Shown here: one piece after another, positions 10,745-21,778 of the stretch
Numbering within the stretch: the first letter of the stretch is position 1
Layout: every line of letters begins with the position of its first letter
Assembly (NCBI GenBank): GCA_019693395.1
Contig: JAAMXP010002867.1
Coordinates: 4,652-40,230 of the forward strand
From: Ettlia oleoabundans
Lineage: Eukaryota; Chlorophyta; Chlorophyceae; Chlamydomonadales
Direction of reading: 5' to 3'
DNA length: 35,579 bases
Program-made: the position numbers and the translations under genes
The notes under the pieces: generated by a model
Database searches by the model: none
Told to the model about the DNA's origin: nothing
The model's input: only the letters and a program-made list of their open reading frames with translations

Positions 10745-13700
10745 ATGCCCCCACAGCAGGGACAGCAAGAATCCGGAGAGGTGGAGGAAGGGAGGGCCCG
10801 GGGTGAACCAGCCAGGCTGCCGCCAGGCATTACCTTCCACAACTATCACCGGTTGCCGTTTTTGGTAGAATTGGCATTAAGCCCACGCCTGAGGCAACGG
10901 CCAGCCAGCTGGCGTCACTCAGACAGGAACATCGGCGCCCAACCACCCATCACTCTGCTACTGCGCCACATTGGCTGAGGCAAAGGCAGCACGGGATGTT
11001 GGAGTGCTGTGGCGGCGTATGCACAGGCTGGAGTCTGCTCTGTCAGTGCCATTGCCCTTCTTCTATCCAGTGCAACGGTGAGTGCATGGGGCCGGTCACT
11101 GCATTCGCTGTGTGGTCCTTCAACTTCCTCACGTGTGCTCACCATTGCTCTGGGATCATCAAGAATTGTGGCAGCCCAGGTGTGCTAGGTGTTTAGTGTG
11201 CGACAGCTTGTTTTTTTTTTTTTGCAAACATATGTGTTGTGGGAACAACATTATAGGCGGCACGCTATACTTATGCCATGCCACGCAGCTACCAGGCAGA
11301 TGTCAAGTTGATGGGTCAGCTGCAGGACGCCACCACCATTGAAATCCAAGCAGCTGCGGGACAGCGGCAAATTGAAGCAGCTGGCACAGCTGCAGCAGGG
11401 GCAGCAAGCGGAGTTGGAGCAGCAGGAGCAGCAGCAGGCCACCGCGGCACAGGTTGAGGAACAGGAGGTTGGTGGCATTGAAGGTCCGCAGCCGCCGGAC
11501 CGAGGCCACGCCAGGAACAGGAGGAAGCAGGCAGCTCCCACACGCCATGCTGCGGCAGCGGCTGCTGCTGCTAACGACAGCAGCACACCTGGCAGCCATG
11601 ATGGAGTGAGAGGCACCTGTGATGAGGAACGGCAGGTTGGCTCCACCAGCCTACCACATGGGGTTTGGAAACATGCACGCCCAGGAGGGGGTTCGGCATT
11701 TCAGCCCAGTATCCCACGACCTGATACGGAGACGGGGGCAAGGAGGCTCTATTTGCCCACGTGCCGCTCAGCGGAACAGGTTTGTGCCAAGTCGTGTTGC
11801 AATCTGCATCCCCGTGTACAGGGAGCACATCAGTTGCTACCATGCTCTGCTTGTAGCTGGTGCGATCGAAGCATGCAATCGTGCGCTTGTGCACCTCCCG
11901 CGCCGGTATGCATTGCTTGAGCCTGTGCCTGCTAGCCTGTCTGCCCTTGCAGGCCGGAGCATTGCGGGACATTGGAGTGCTGTGGCTTCGTACGCAGGTC
12001 TTTCAACACAATCGGTTGCAGATTAAGCCACTCAATTTCCCGAAGTCCAGGCGAGACATGTCAACTTGGATTGTTAGGATATCTTAGGATAACTTGGAGT
12101 ATTGGTATACTTGGGGTCTGCGTTGATCTGCAGCGGTGTGGTCGCATGATGGTTGTATTGATATTCGTTTGAGTCTTTTACAGTGCTCAACCGCCTTTCA
12201 GCATTTACAGCCTGCTGCAAGTGTCTAAATCTTTTTTGCGAGCAGGTATGAGGCTGAGATCCAGTTGGTGCAACAGCTGCGTGAGACCAAGACATCAGGG
12301 GAGCTTGAAAAGCTTGCCAGGCATCTGCTGAACAGCGGGCAGCTGGCAACCCTGGTGCAGCGTCTGACGGGCAATGGCGGCAGCGATGGGGCGCGCACGC
12401 ATGCTGGCGCTCCTGGATTGCATGGCGCTGAACGCTCAGCTGCAGCAACAGCTGCTGCCGGTGGTGCCACTGTAGCAGTGGCAGCCCCGCACAGGGAAGG
12501 CAAGTGGCGTCGGGCGCAGGAGCAGCAGCGCAGGCGCGAGCAGGAGCAGCGGCAGGAGAAGGAGCAGCATCAGCAGCGGCAGCGGCAGCAGCGACAGAGG
12601 CACCGTTTGCAGCAACAGGAGGAGCAGCATTGCATGATGGCGCAGGTTGAGCAGCAACAGCACCCTGTGCAGCAGCAGCAGCAGCAGCTGCAGCAGCCTA
12701 TTGAGCAAGAGCGGCCCCCTCCACCGCAACAGCAGCAGGAGCAGCAGCGGAAGCGTAGGCGGCCAGACAGCGGGCAGGCAGCAGCACATCCAGAAGCTAC
12801 AGTAGGGCAGGCAGCCGCCAAGAGAGCCCTCTATGTCCCTCTGTTAATGGGGGTGCTGCTTCAGCAGACACCCTGCCGGCGCGCCCCTTGGCAGTACCAG
12901 TGCCGCCCCCCCCACCATCTGCTTCAGTGCCTGAAGCAGTGCCTCAGCCAATTCTGCCTCATCAGCCACCAACCATTGCTGTGCAGAAGGCAGCAGCTGC
13001 ACGACCTCAGCACCTTGCGCCACTGCAGCTATCAGCCCAGCCCATGCCACAGGCACAAAACGACACAATTCAACAGTCTATGCAGGCTGGGCCCTCAGCG
13101 ACGGTTGCAGCGCCAGCAGCAACCATGCCAGCAGGTCCCAGGCAGTCTAGAGAAGCAGTCTTGGGTGATGCAGCAGAGCAAGCCACAGAGCCCACACAGA
13201 CTGCAGCACGAGCGGCAGCCTCACAGCCAGCACCCCCCACCCTGCCAATGCCAGCAGCGCGCCAGGGAACAGCAGATGACCCGCTTGTGCAGCCTGCTCC
13301 ACCATTATCTGAAGCAGCCCAGCCCATCCCGGGCGCGCAGCCTGACCCGGCGGCACAGCCTGGGCCGGCTGCAGCACCAGCCGCACCAGCAGAAGCCTCT
13401 ACCGCAGCAGCGGCAATCCCGGTGCCTGTCAGCCAGCCGGTGGCAGCAGTGTTAGGGCAATCAGCAGCGGTTCCATTCTTGCCCTCAGCCCAAGTCCCGC
13501 AGCCGGCCCCTGCCGCGGCAACCCAGCGCAGGCCAGACCCCCAACAAGGGCCAGGCCGCCCTCCAGCTGCATTGCCACCGCCACATGCGCCCTCGGCAGG
13601 CGCACAACCTGCAGCCCCCACGTCACATGCAGGCTCCAATTCCGGCACCTTGCAGCTGGTGCAGGAGTTGGTTGCCGCTGCAAGTCACCCTACTGCGGCT

Positions 13701-13982
13701 GCTGGTGGCCTAACTCCGCAGCTGGTTGGCAACTTCCTTATTGCCCAGCAGGAGCAGCAGGCGCAAGCGGAAGCAATGCGCTTGCGCTCAATTCAGGCAC
13801 AGCGTGAGCATCTCATGTATCATAGTGTGTTTTCCTTGGCAGCCAATCAGCTCTTGTTGTGCATGCTTTCATGGCCTGGCAAATCCACAGCTTTCAAAAT
13901 ATACTGCTTGTATATTTTGGTCTACGGTCTAACTCACCTAAGCTGCCAAGGATCAACACGTCCCCCCCTCACTGAGGTTTAG
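10745..13982 (+). CDS. Double AP2-like Gln/Ala/Pro-rich protein, array copy 1 (frame disrupted)
   Basis: Exon pieces by comparison with copies 2 and 3: 10745-11077, 11289-11779, 11953-12050, 12246-13982. It begins MPPQQGQQ like copy 2. The first AP2-like unit has LPPGITFHNYH, then LAEAKAARDVGVLWRRMH. The second has LPHGVWK, then SAEQ|AGALRDIGVLWLR and KPLNFPKSRYEAE. After it come a helical module (ELEKLARHLLNSGQLATLVQR), a Gln-rich stretch, a basic RKRRR motif (possible NLS) and a Pro/Ala-rich region. The C-terminal domain LQLVQELVAAASHP...LTPQLVGNFL is cut short near 13815 and followed by an unrelated tail. The frame breaks between about 10880 and 10953, near 11340 (about 20 bases missing relative to copy 2) and near 12855. 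The intron after 12050 has a GC donor. This is probably a decaying paralog; its function is inferred as DNA binding. Confidence 0.5.
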
Positions 13983-14017
13983 GGGTTGCGTGTCCGGCAG
14001 GACGGACAGCAGGCTAG

Positions 14018-14075
14018 GGGAGGGGTGTCCCTTGGCTGCTGGCAGGTCAAGGGAGGGGTGTCCCTTGGCTGCCGG
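14018..14075. repeat. Direct repeat, two 25-bp units
   Basis: Units at 14018-14042 and 14051-14075 share GGGAGGGGTGTCCCTTGGCT, differ at one base and are separated by 8 bases. The unit contains a small inverted repeat (GGGA...TCCC). Confidence 0.85.
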
Positions 14076-14154
14076 CTATACCCGCAGGCACGGTTATGAG
14101 TCGGCCGGTACGGCTCCCCTGCCCATGTCCAGTAGGGCCTAAGTAGCGGGGTTA

Positions 14155-14159
14155 TGTAA
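14155..14159 (+). terminator. Candidate poly(A) signal TGTAA (AP2-like copy 1)
   Basis: TGTAA 170 bases after the last stop of copy 1, followed directly by an ACACAC run. Confidence 0.5.
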
Positions 14160-15053
14160 CACACACACACATTGTATCACATGTACATGTGACTGCAACA
14201 CATGTATAGGCTGGCTCATGCCTGTGAATGTCCTACATGCCTGTGAATTTGCTGCCTGCTGGCTGCCGGGTAGTACAGGGTTGACCAGGCAGCCTGTTGC
14301 ATCTACGCCAACCAATCAGTAGGCCTTTAAGAGATTTAAGACAGCTACTACCTTTTGGCTTCCATGCAGCAGTTCTAACAGCTTATATCAACATTGACAA
14401 CATTGAACCATCCAACAAGCCCGTCCAGGATGGCATCTTTCTTTCACGAGCCCCCATTGAACCCCTAGGCATGAGCCTGCGGCGTTGCGTTGTCTAGGTT
14501 GCTTCTTCCTCCTGTGGGATTGTCATTAAGCGTGTTGCGCTTGGGCTTGAAGTCGAGGGAGATCGCAGGTACACCAGTTGGGACCGAAGCCTGCGCAGCC
14601 GCAGCTTGAGCTAGATTTCATGCTCACTGGCAGTCTGTGAGCTGTCGCGCAGCAGGCGAGCAACACAGCTGCTTCGTCACAACCGTGGGGTGAGTGCTGT
14701 TGTCGCCCGCCGCGGCCGCCGCTGACGGCAGATTGAGGTGCCACTTGGCTTCGTGCAGATGGGGTGGCAATAAATAAATCAAAGCAGTTTGGTTTGCATC
14801 TGGTACGGTTGACAGTCAAAAACGAGGCTTCAACCAGTGGAAGCACCAGAGTGGAATCGGTTCCATCTTGCCGATGTTGCATTGGCACTATCAGTCAGCA
14901 GAGCTGGATCTAACTTGCCATCTTGGCCCCATATTGGGGATGCATTGCGCAGAGCAGCAGGAGTTTAACCAAAAGTTGTGGCTGCCACCGTCGCTGCCGC
15001 AAGGGCAGATAGCATCAGCCTTTTGATTTTACCACACGGTGACAATACGCAAC

Positions 15054-18000
15054 ATGCCTCCACAGCAGGGGCAGCAAATTGACAGAGAGGCAGGCGACAT
15101 GAACGCCTCTGGCAACTCAGCCAGGCTGCCACACTGCATCTATCGGCAAACTAAATGCAGACTACAGTTCCAAATACGGATCACAGCGAGCATCAGCACT
15201 GACAAAAGTTCCGTCCAGCTCAACGTTTGCCGCTGCGCCACCCTGGGCGAGGCAAAGGCGGTGCGGGACCTCGCTGTGATGTGGCGGCGCATGCACGGGC
15301 TGGAGCCTGTTCGCGCCTCGAAGTTGCCGCTGTTCTGCTCAGTTAGCAGGTGTGGTGCTGGCACTTGCCTGTGACTTTGCTGTCCTTGAGTGCCCATGAG
15401 CTCTGAGCATATGCATGTTGCTGTTGCACCCACACTTCGAGCGACAGACTCCATCATGTGAAAAAGGTGCATGTGTTTCTGTGCAGTACTTGGGTTAAGT
15501 GTTGGGGGACGTTTCCCATCTACGTTTCTCACTTTCGTCTCCATGCAGCTACCAGGCAGACGCTGAGTTGATGGGTCAGTTGGAGCAGGCTACAGACATT
15601 GACCAGCTCAAGCAGCTTGCCAGGGAGCTGCGGGACAGCGGCAAGCTGAAACAGCTGGCGCAGCTTCAGCAAGAATCAGAAATGCAGCAGCAGCAGCAAG
15701 AGGAGCTCAACCAGCAAGAGCAGGTGCATCAGCAGCAGCCAGGCACCCCTGCAGCAGCAGTGGAGGGAGAGGTAGGTGATGCCTCAGATATCCAGCAGCA
15801 GCAGCAGGGTGGGGTGCAGGCAAGGACAAGGAGGAAACAAGCAGCGCCGAAGCGCCACATCCCAGCAGCGGTGGGTGCTGCGCCTGGCAACAACACGACA
15901 GGCAGCCTTGATGGCCGGCAGGCAAACACGCGCGGCCCCGGCGCTGCAGCCGGTCCCGAGGGTGGGGGCGGTCAGCTGCCGCATGGCGTGAGAAAGGTTC
16001 CACGCGCCGGAGGTGTGGCAGCTTATCGCGGGTTCGTCCCTTGTGTCCCCCATGATGGAAGCAGCTCCGCTGCTAAGCGCACGCAGGTGAACCTGCCCTG
16101 CTGCGCCTCGGCTGACCAGGTGCGCACGACAGCTCTTTCAGCAGTGTCCCTTGCTGAGAGGCACTAGTTGATATATTTCTTATATCAAAGGGCAAGTTGG
16201 GTCTTTTCACCAGCGAATTTCTTTTGAACTAATAGTTGCATTACATCGCACCCACCCAAACCTTACTCGATGCCCATGCTATGACTGTATGCCCATACTA
16301 TGCCTGCCTTACTGCCTGCAGGCGGGGGTGCTGCGGGACCTGGGTTTGCTGTGGCGAAAACAGTTTCGGCCGGGGCGCAGGGGACGGCAGCCCAAGCCCT
16401 TCAACTTTTTGGAATCCAGGCGAGTTGGACCAGAGAGCAGACTATGAGTCAGGGGTGACCATGCACGATACTTGACCTAGGTTTGAAAAGTGCTTCAGCC
16501 GCCTTGCACCTACGTGAAAATAAAACATGCGATCAAGCGCGCAGCCAGCTTTGACCTTACCCCTGAATCACCTCCTCTTTTGTTTCTTCCCTGTCAAGCA
16601 GGTATGAGTCTGAGACCCTCTTGATGAACAGATTACGCCAGGCCACGACTGGCGAGGACTTGATCAAGGTGGCCAGGGAGCTGCCGGACAGCGGACAGCT
16701 GGCAGCACTGGTGCAGCGCCTGACTAGCAGTAGCACTGGCGCCAATGGCGCATCTGCGATGCAAGGTGGCGCTGCCCCTCAAGCTGCTGAAGGCACAGCA
16801 ACACCAGCAGAGCGGCCGGGTGCGGCTGGCGTAGGAGCGGGAGCAGAAGAAGGTGTTGCAGCTATGCAAAACCATGCGCTGCTGCAGGGCCATATGGAGC
16901 AGCAGGTCAGGGCGGAAGAAGAAGTGCAGCTAGGGCAAGAGCATGGGAAGCAGCAAGGACAGCAGAGTCAGCCTCGCTGCTGGTAGCAGCAAGAGGAAGA
17001 GCAGCAGGAGCAGCAGGGACAGCAGCAGGAGCAGCGAGAGCAGCAGGAGGAGGGGGAGGAGTTACAGCTGCCGTTGGAGCAGGCTGTGTGCAGCATCCGG
17101 AGCAGAAGCGCAGGAGGACAGAAGCGGTGTCTGATGTCACAGATACTTTGACAGCTGGTAAATGGGCACGCTCTGTCCCTGGGTCACGCTTGGATGCAGC
17201 TGCTGCAAATGATGTGCAGGCAGCCACCCCATCAGCACCAGCGCCACCACCCCCGTCAGCAGCCCACGTGTCGGCAGCAACGCTGCCTGATCTGCTGCTG
17301 TTGAATGCGCCACAGCAGGAGGAAGCTGCCCTGTTAGTGCCCCCTGCCCGGCCTGAAGAGGCAGCCCCACAGTTTGTGCAGGCCACCCCACCAGAGGCAG
17401 TGCTGACCAATCATCCGCCGCCAGCAGCACCAGAGGCAGCGCAGGCTGCCCAGCCATCACTGCTTGCACAGCCAGCACCCACTTTGCAGAATACACCACA
17501 AGCCCAGGCCTCCCCATCAGCGGCTCACAACATGCCAGGAGTAGCCGTAGCACCGGCACCTCTAGCTGCCGCTGCTACTGTGGCAGCTCTACCGCAGCTC
17601 CCTGCCAAGCCGCTGCCCGTAGCGCCACAGCCAGCAGCCGCTGCCCTGGAGGTGCCATCTGCCTCGCCCGCAGCTGACCATCCCATGCCAGATGCAACCC
17701 CTGTGCAAGGTTGTCAGCCAGCTTCAGCAGTGACACCAGCATTGCACTCAGAGCCAGCCATCACTGCTGCCGCCGCAGGAGCTGACCATGCAATGCCAGA
17801 GGCGCATCCCATGCAGCTTCAGCAGCCTGCTAAGACCGGCCAGCCCACTTTGGCGTTGGCACCGGGATTGGAACCAGATCCAGCCCTGCCGGCAGGGCCA
17901 GTAGAGCCACCCAGTCCTCCCGCATCACATGCAGTACTCGAGGTACATAACGTGCCGGTGCAGTGGGCTCAGGCTACACCGCAAGATGTAGATGCTGCCC

Positions 18001-18470
18001 AGCAAGCAGCAGAGGCCAAGCTGATGCCGCCATTGCAAGCCCCAAAGCCAGCCGCAGCTGCGGTGCCAGAGGCAGCAGCCAAAGTACCAGCAGAAGATGC
18101 AGAGCCAGCAGCGGTAATGCCAGCGGCCTTGCTCCCACCTGCCGCAGCAGGGGGAATGCCAGCAGTGCACCCTGCTGTGGCCTCAATGCCACATGCAGGT
18201 CCCAGTGACGGCAGCGGCAGGACTGGTGGCGGCCTGCAGCTGGTGCAGCAGCTGATTGCCGCTGCCAGCCAGCCGGGAGCAGCTGCTGTGGGCCTTACGC
18301 CACAGCTGATTGCAGGCTACCTGCAGGCACAGCGTGCACAGCAGGCTGAGGAGTTGCGCTTGATGCTGTCCCATCCTCATATGTTGCCTGCCGCAGCCGC
18401 CCTGATGCAGCACGCAGCGACGCCGACAGTCGACCCCGATGCTCCTGCAGCTGGCCAGAAGGCTGGTTAG
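15054..18470 (+). CDS. Double AP2-like Gln/Ala/Pro-rich protein, array copy 2 (best preserved N-terminal half)
   Basis: Exons 15054-15349, 15549-16119, 16322-16419, 16602-18470; phases 2, 0, 2. Residues about 23-99 form an AP2-like unit: LPHCIYRQTKCRLQFQIRI (strands), VQLNVCRCATLGEAK (third strand), AVRDLAVMWRRMHGL (helix), LPLF then SYQAD. Residues 100-140 are a helical module (QLKQLARELRDSGKLKQL). A Gln-rich linker and basic RTRRKQAAPKRH (possible NLS) follow. Residues about 242-322 form a second AP2-like unit: LPHGVRKVPRAGGVAAYRG, then SADQ|AGVLRDLGLLWRK, KPFNFLESRYESE. The helical module repeats (DLIKVARELPDSGQLAAL). The last exon has a Pro/Ala-rich region and a C-terminal domain (LQLVQQLIAAASQP, LTPQLIAGYLQAQ, MLPAAAALMQH). 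An in-frame TAG at 16984-16986 and a frame change between about 17082 and 17097 break it. The third intron uses a GC donor. Likely nuclear regulator; AP2 assignment is by motif, not search. Confidence 0.6.
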
Positions 18471-18949
18471 GTACATTTCACGATGAGTAAACTTAAGTGG
18501 CATCCAATGTGCACCGCTAACGCAAGTTTACCAACTCAACTTCATGTCACCCTTTGTCCTTGATGCTGAGGTAAAGCTCTTGCTTAAGCACACCACACAG
18601 CAACCTTCTTGTACAGCATTTTCGGGGGGGGGCTTACCTGTATTGCGAAGTGTTACTACCTGCTCACTGCATACCTCTCTGTCTTGTGTCAATTGCATAC
18701 TATAAGCACGCTAGCGTAGATGTTCATATCCCCGCCTGCCTAACGGGTCACAACTAAGTCAAGCTCGCTTTCGCTTCACCTTGCATCCAATGAACGGCAA
18801 CTGCACAGCCAGTCATGTATAGTGCCGCTTTCACATGCATAATTGCAAGGCCACCACAGTGATTGTACTGAGTAGAATAAGGGGCGTTGCCCGTTGATTG
18901 CTAAGGAATGATCATGATTGCTGGTGCCAGCATCACCGCTCCAGGTTGA
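18471..18949. other. 3' region of AP2-like copy 2
   Basis: No supported exon. It contains a short G run near 18625 and no TGTAA that I can see close to the stop. Confidence 0.45.
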
Positions 18950-19515
18950 CAGGTGGTTGGCGTCAAGCTTGTACCAGCCTCATCCCAAAGTGGGAAATGT
19001 ATTTGACAATAACGGGCATGCAAAGGCGCAGTCATCTTATACTCGTCATTGCAGCATTAATGGGTAAGCACTGCCGCCTCTCCCTCACCCTGCCTGCTTT
19101 CCATCATCTGTTTTCCCTTCTTGGGAAAGCCTTGGAAGACATTGGACGTCTGCCTCTTGCTGCCTACATTTCCAGTTGCTGTCTTATATAACTGAATCAG
19201 GCGGCAGCAGCAGTGCACGAGCACGTGAGCCGCGGAAGCCTCTCGAAAAAACATGCTGCTGCTGCGTTTTGGCAGCTGCAGATTGACTTGGAGTGGTTGG
19301 GCGCTGCAGGAAATGGCAGACCAAGGCAGCGGTGGCAGTCGCCACATCGGGTGCCGTCTTCCGGCCGCAGCGGGTCCTGGCACAGCTGTGCTCAGCCCTC
19401 CCTCAACCACAGCATGCTGAGCAGGCCATGGGCATGAACAACAAACCCCAGATCAGCAGCGAGGGCAGGACCAGCCTCAAGCAGCTGGGAGGCCAGGACT
19501 GCAAACTGCCAGAAG
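18950..19515 (+). pseudogene. Possible AP2-like remnant upstream of copy 3
   Basis: One exon-like stretch ends at 19063 with a GTAAGC donor and reads PKWEMYLTITGMQRRSHL then VIAALM. After an intron ending in AG at about 19207 it can continue in phase as AAVHEHVSRGSLSKKH. The order W-x-aromatic-strand, RR-x-HL, then an Ala-rich helix resembles the second half of an AP2 domain, but many key positions differ. Two different open frames follow (to 19437 and to 19523) with no clear junction. It may be a 5' part of copy 3 or a dead fragment. Confidence 0.25.
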
Positions 19516-19675
19516 AGGTGTGAGGGCGGCGAACACCCCGCTAACAGTGCACAGTCGGCCAGCAGCAGACGGGGCAGAGGCTGCAACTGATCCTGCAGTT
19601 GCAGCAGCAGTCAGTCTACCTGCACAACACAGTCGTGACATCCTACCCAACCAGAAGTACAAGACACAATTACGC

Positions 19676-21707
19676 ATGAGCACGATGCCCGGCAGCCTCG
19701 ATAGTAAAGACCAGCAGCTCTGCCACTGCTACACCCTAGGAGAGGCAAAGGTACTGCGGGACGTGGCAGTGCTGTGGCGACGCATGCATGAGCGGGAGCC
19801 AGCGAAGGCTGGCAAACGGGCCTGCAACTCTCGGAAGACAGGTGCAGATGCTGGCCGAGAAGTTCCTTAGGCTGGGGTTGTGCTGAGTTATAGCGTTGGG
19901 GCCGAACTGGGCAATGCACACCGCACAAAAGCCAGAGGGGTGAACAGCTGGATGCCATTGCTTGCGCCATTTGTTTGTTGCAAGGTTGGATGCTGATGCA
20001 ATTACCTGCTTCACCCTGACCTAATCCATTAGCTTGAATTGACCCTGCTCATGCCATCCTTCCTGCAGCTACCGGGCTGATGCGACCCCGATGCAGCAGC
20101 TGCAGATGGCAGGCAGCATCGACGAGCTGAAAGAGCCGATTTACGTGCTGCTGCGCCACCTTGGCGAGGCTGTGGCAGCGCGGGACCTTGCACTGCTGTG
20201 GCGACAAATGCATGGACTGAAACCCGCCAGAGCTCCAGACCTGCCACTCATTTACCCAGAACACAGGTGTGACTGTGGCTTTGAATGCATATGGAGCTGC
20301 GCAGTCAATTATCAAACCACAAGCTGTTAGTCAGCAGCATTGTCATTGCTAGCTAGACTATGATAGTGGGAAGATTCGCCTCATGCCCTGCAGCTACCAG
20401 GCAAATGCTGACCTTATGGGGCAGCTGAGGGATGCCGGTACCACTGACCAGTTCCAGAAGCTTGCCAGGCAGCTGCGGGACAGCGGCAATTTGGAGCAGC
20501 TGACGCATCAGCAGCAGCGTGGTGATGCCTTGGACGGCGAGCAGCGGGAGGCCGAGGTGCAGGCAAGGAGCAGGAGGAAGCAGGCAGCTCCCATGCGGTG
20601 TGCTGCGGCTGCGGCTGCTGTTGCATATGATAGCGACACATCTGGCAGCCAAGGGCCACTGGGAGGCACCTACGAGGAGGAGAGGGCAGATGCAGGCACC
20701 GGGCTGCCATATGGGGTCAGAAAATATATGCTAGCGGGAGAAGTGGCATCATCTAAGCCCCATATCGCCCATCCTGATAAGGGGAACACCAGCAAACGTG
20801 TTTGGCTTCCCCGCTGCCCATCAGCCGAGCAGGTGCGCTTCCACCCCGAATGCTGTTGGGATGCATGTGCAGACGCTGCCTAAGTATTGTTTACTGATCC
20901 CTGCGTGCCGCTGATGGAGCTGCAGCATATGCTTGCAATCCAACGCACCTCTGCCCTCCAGGGGGTTCAGGTATCTGAGCCTGTGGATGGAATACTGTCC
21001 GCTGCAGGCGGGGGTGCTGCGTGACATTGATTTGATGTGGCGGCGAGTGCATGGGCTGGTATACGATCGCAAGCAGCGGAACCCCCTCAACTATTGCGAG
21101 GTCAGGTGCGAAGCATGTCACAGGTGTGGGAGAACAAGGGTTGGTGGGGTTGTTATATCAACGAAGTAACGAAGTAAACAGGATTCATTATGCACAGCCA
21201 TGTTGGTTTCTGAGCGCATATGTTCACTATGGCAATGTGGCAAACAGTTTCAGGGTCCTGGGCAGGGAGTTTAAGCGCTCTGAAAGTTTTGCGCCTTGTG
21301 TTGGCAAGCAGGTATGAGGCTGCAGGCGGGCTGATGCAACAGCTGCGCCAGACCAAAACACTAGAGGAGCTGAAGCAGGTGGCCAGGGACCTGCGGGACA
21401 GCGGCGAGCTGGCAACGCTGGTGGGGAGGTTGGCTGGCAGCAGCCACATTAAACTCGCCCCCGCAAACCACGGAACAGCCCCTGTGGCTGATGCTTCCCC
21501 AACAGCAGCTGCTGCTGCTGCAGCAGGGGAAGTCCCGCAGCAGAGAGCAATTCAGCTGCGCCGCCTTCAGGAGCAGCAGCGCAGGCAGGAGCAGAAGCAG
21601 CGGCAGGAGGAGGAGCGGCGGGATCAAGGGGAGCAGCGGCAGCAGCGGCAAAGGCTCCGTTGGCAGCAGCAGGAACAGCGCCACTGGCTGCATGAGCAAG
21701 AAAAACC

Positions 21708-21778
<71 letters not shown>

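Larger units (their letters stand above)
13983..15053. other. Intergenic region between AP2-like copies 1 and 2
   Basis: No supported exon. It holds a short direct repeat (14018-14075), a TGTAA at 14155-14159 followed by a short CA run, and the upstream region of copy 2. Confidence 0.5.

Noticed and set aside
10865..10922. A 58-nt intron that would restore frame in AP2-like copy 1
   Set aside because: GT, AG and phase fit, but it would remove FLVELALS, which aligns with the second strand FQIRITAS of copy 2, and it is shorter than every other intron here. An indel further on is more likely.
12436..12821. Poly-Leu and poly-Cys minus-strand frames opposite the last exon of AP2-like copy 1
   Set aside because: Shadow of the Gln-rich coding sequence; no start context, splice sites or domain support.
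13816..13982. C-terminal 55 residues of AP2-like copy 1 as a functional hydrophobic tail
   Set aside because: Copies 2 and 3 have MLPAAAALMQH here. The copy 1 tail shows no similarity and reads like non-coding sequence entered after a truncation.
16983..17113. Intron that would bypass the TAG and frameshift in AP2-like copy 2
   Set aside because: Phase can be made to fit, but it would delete Gln-rich sequence and the KRRR motif shared with copies 1 and 3, and the donor is poor.
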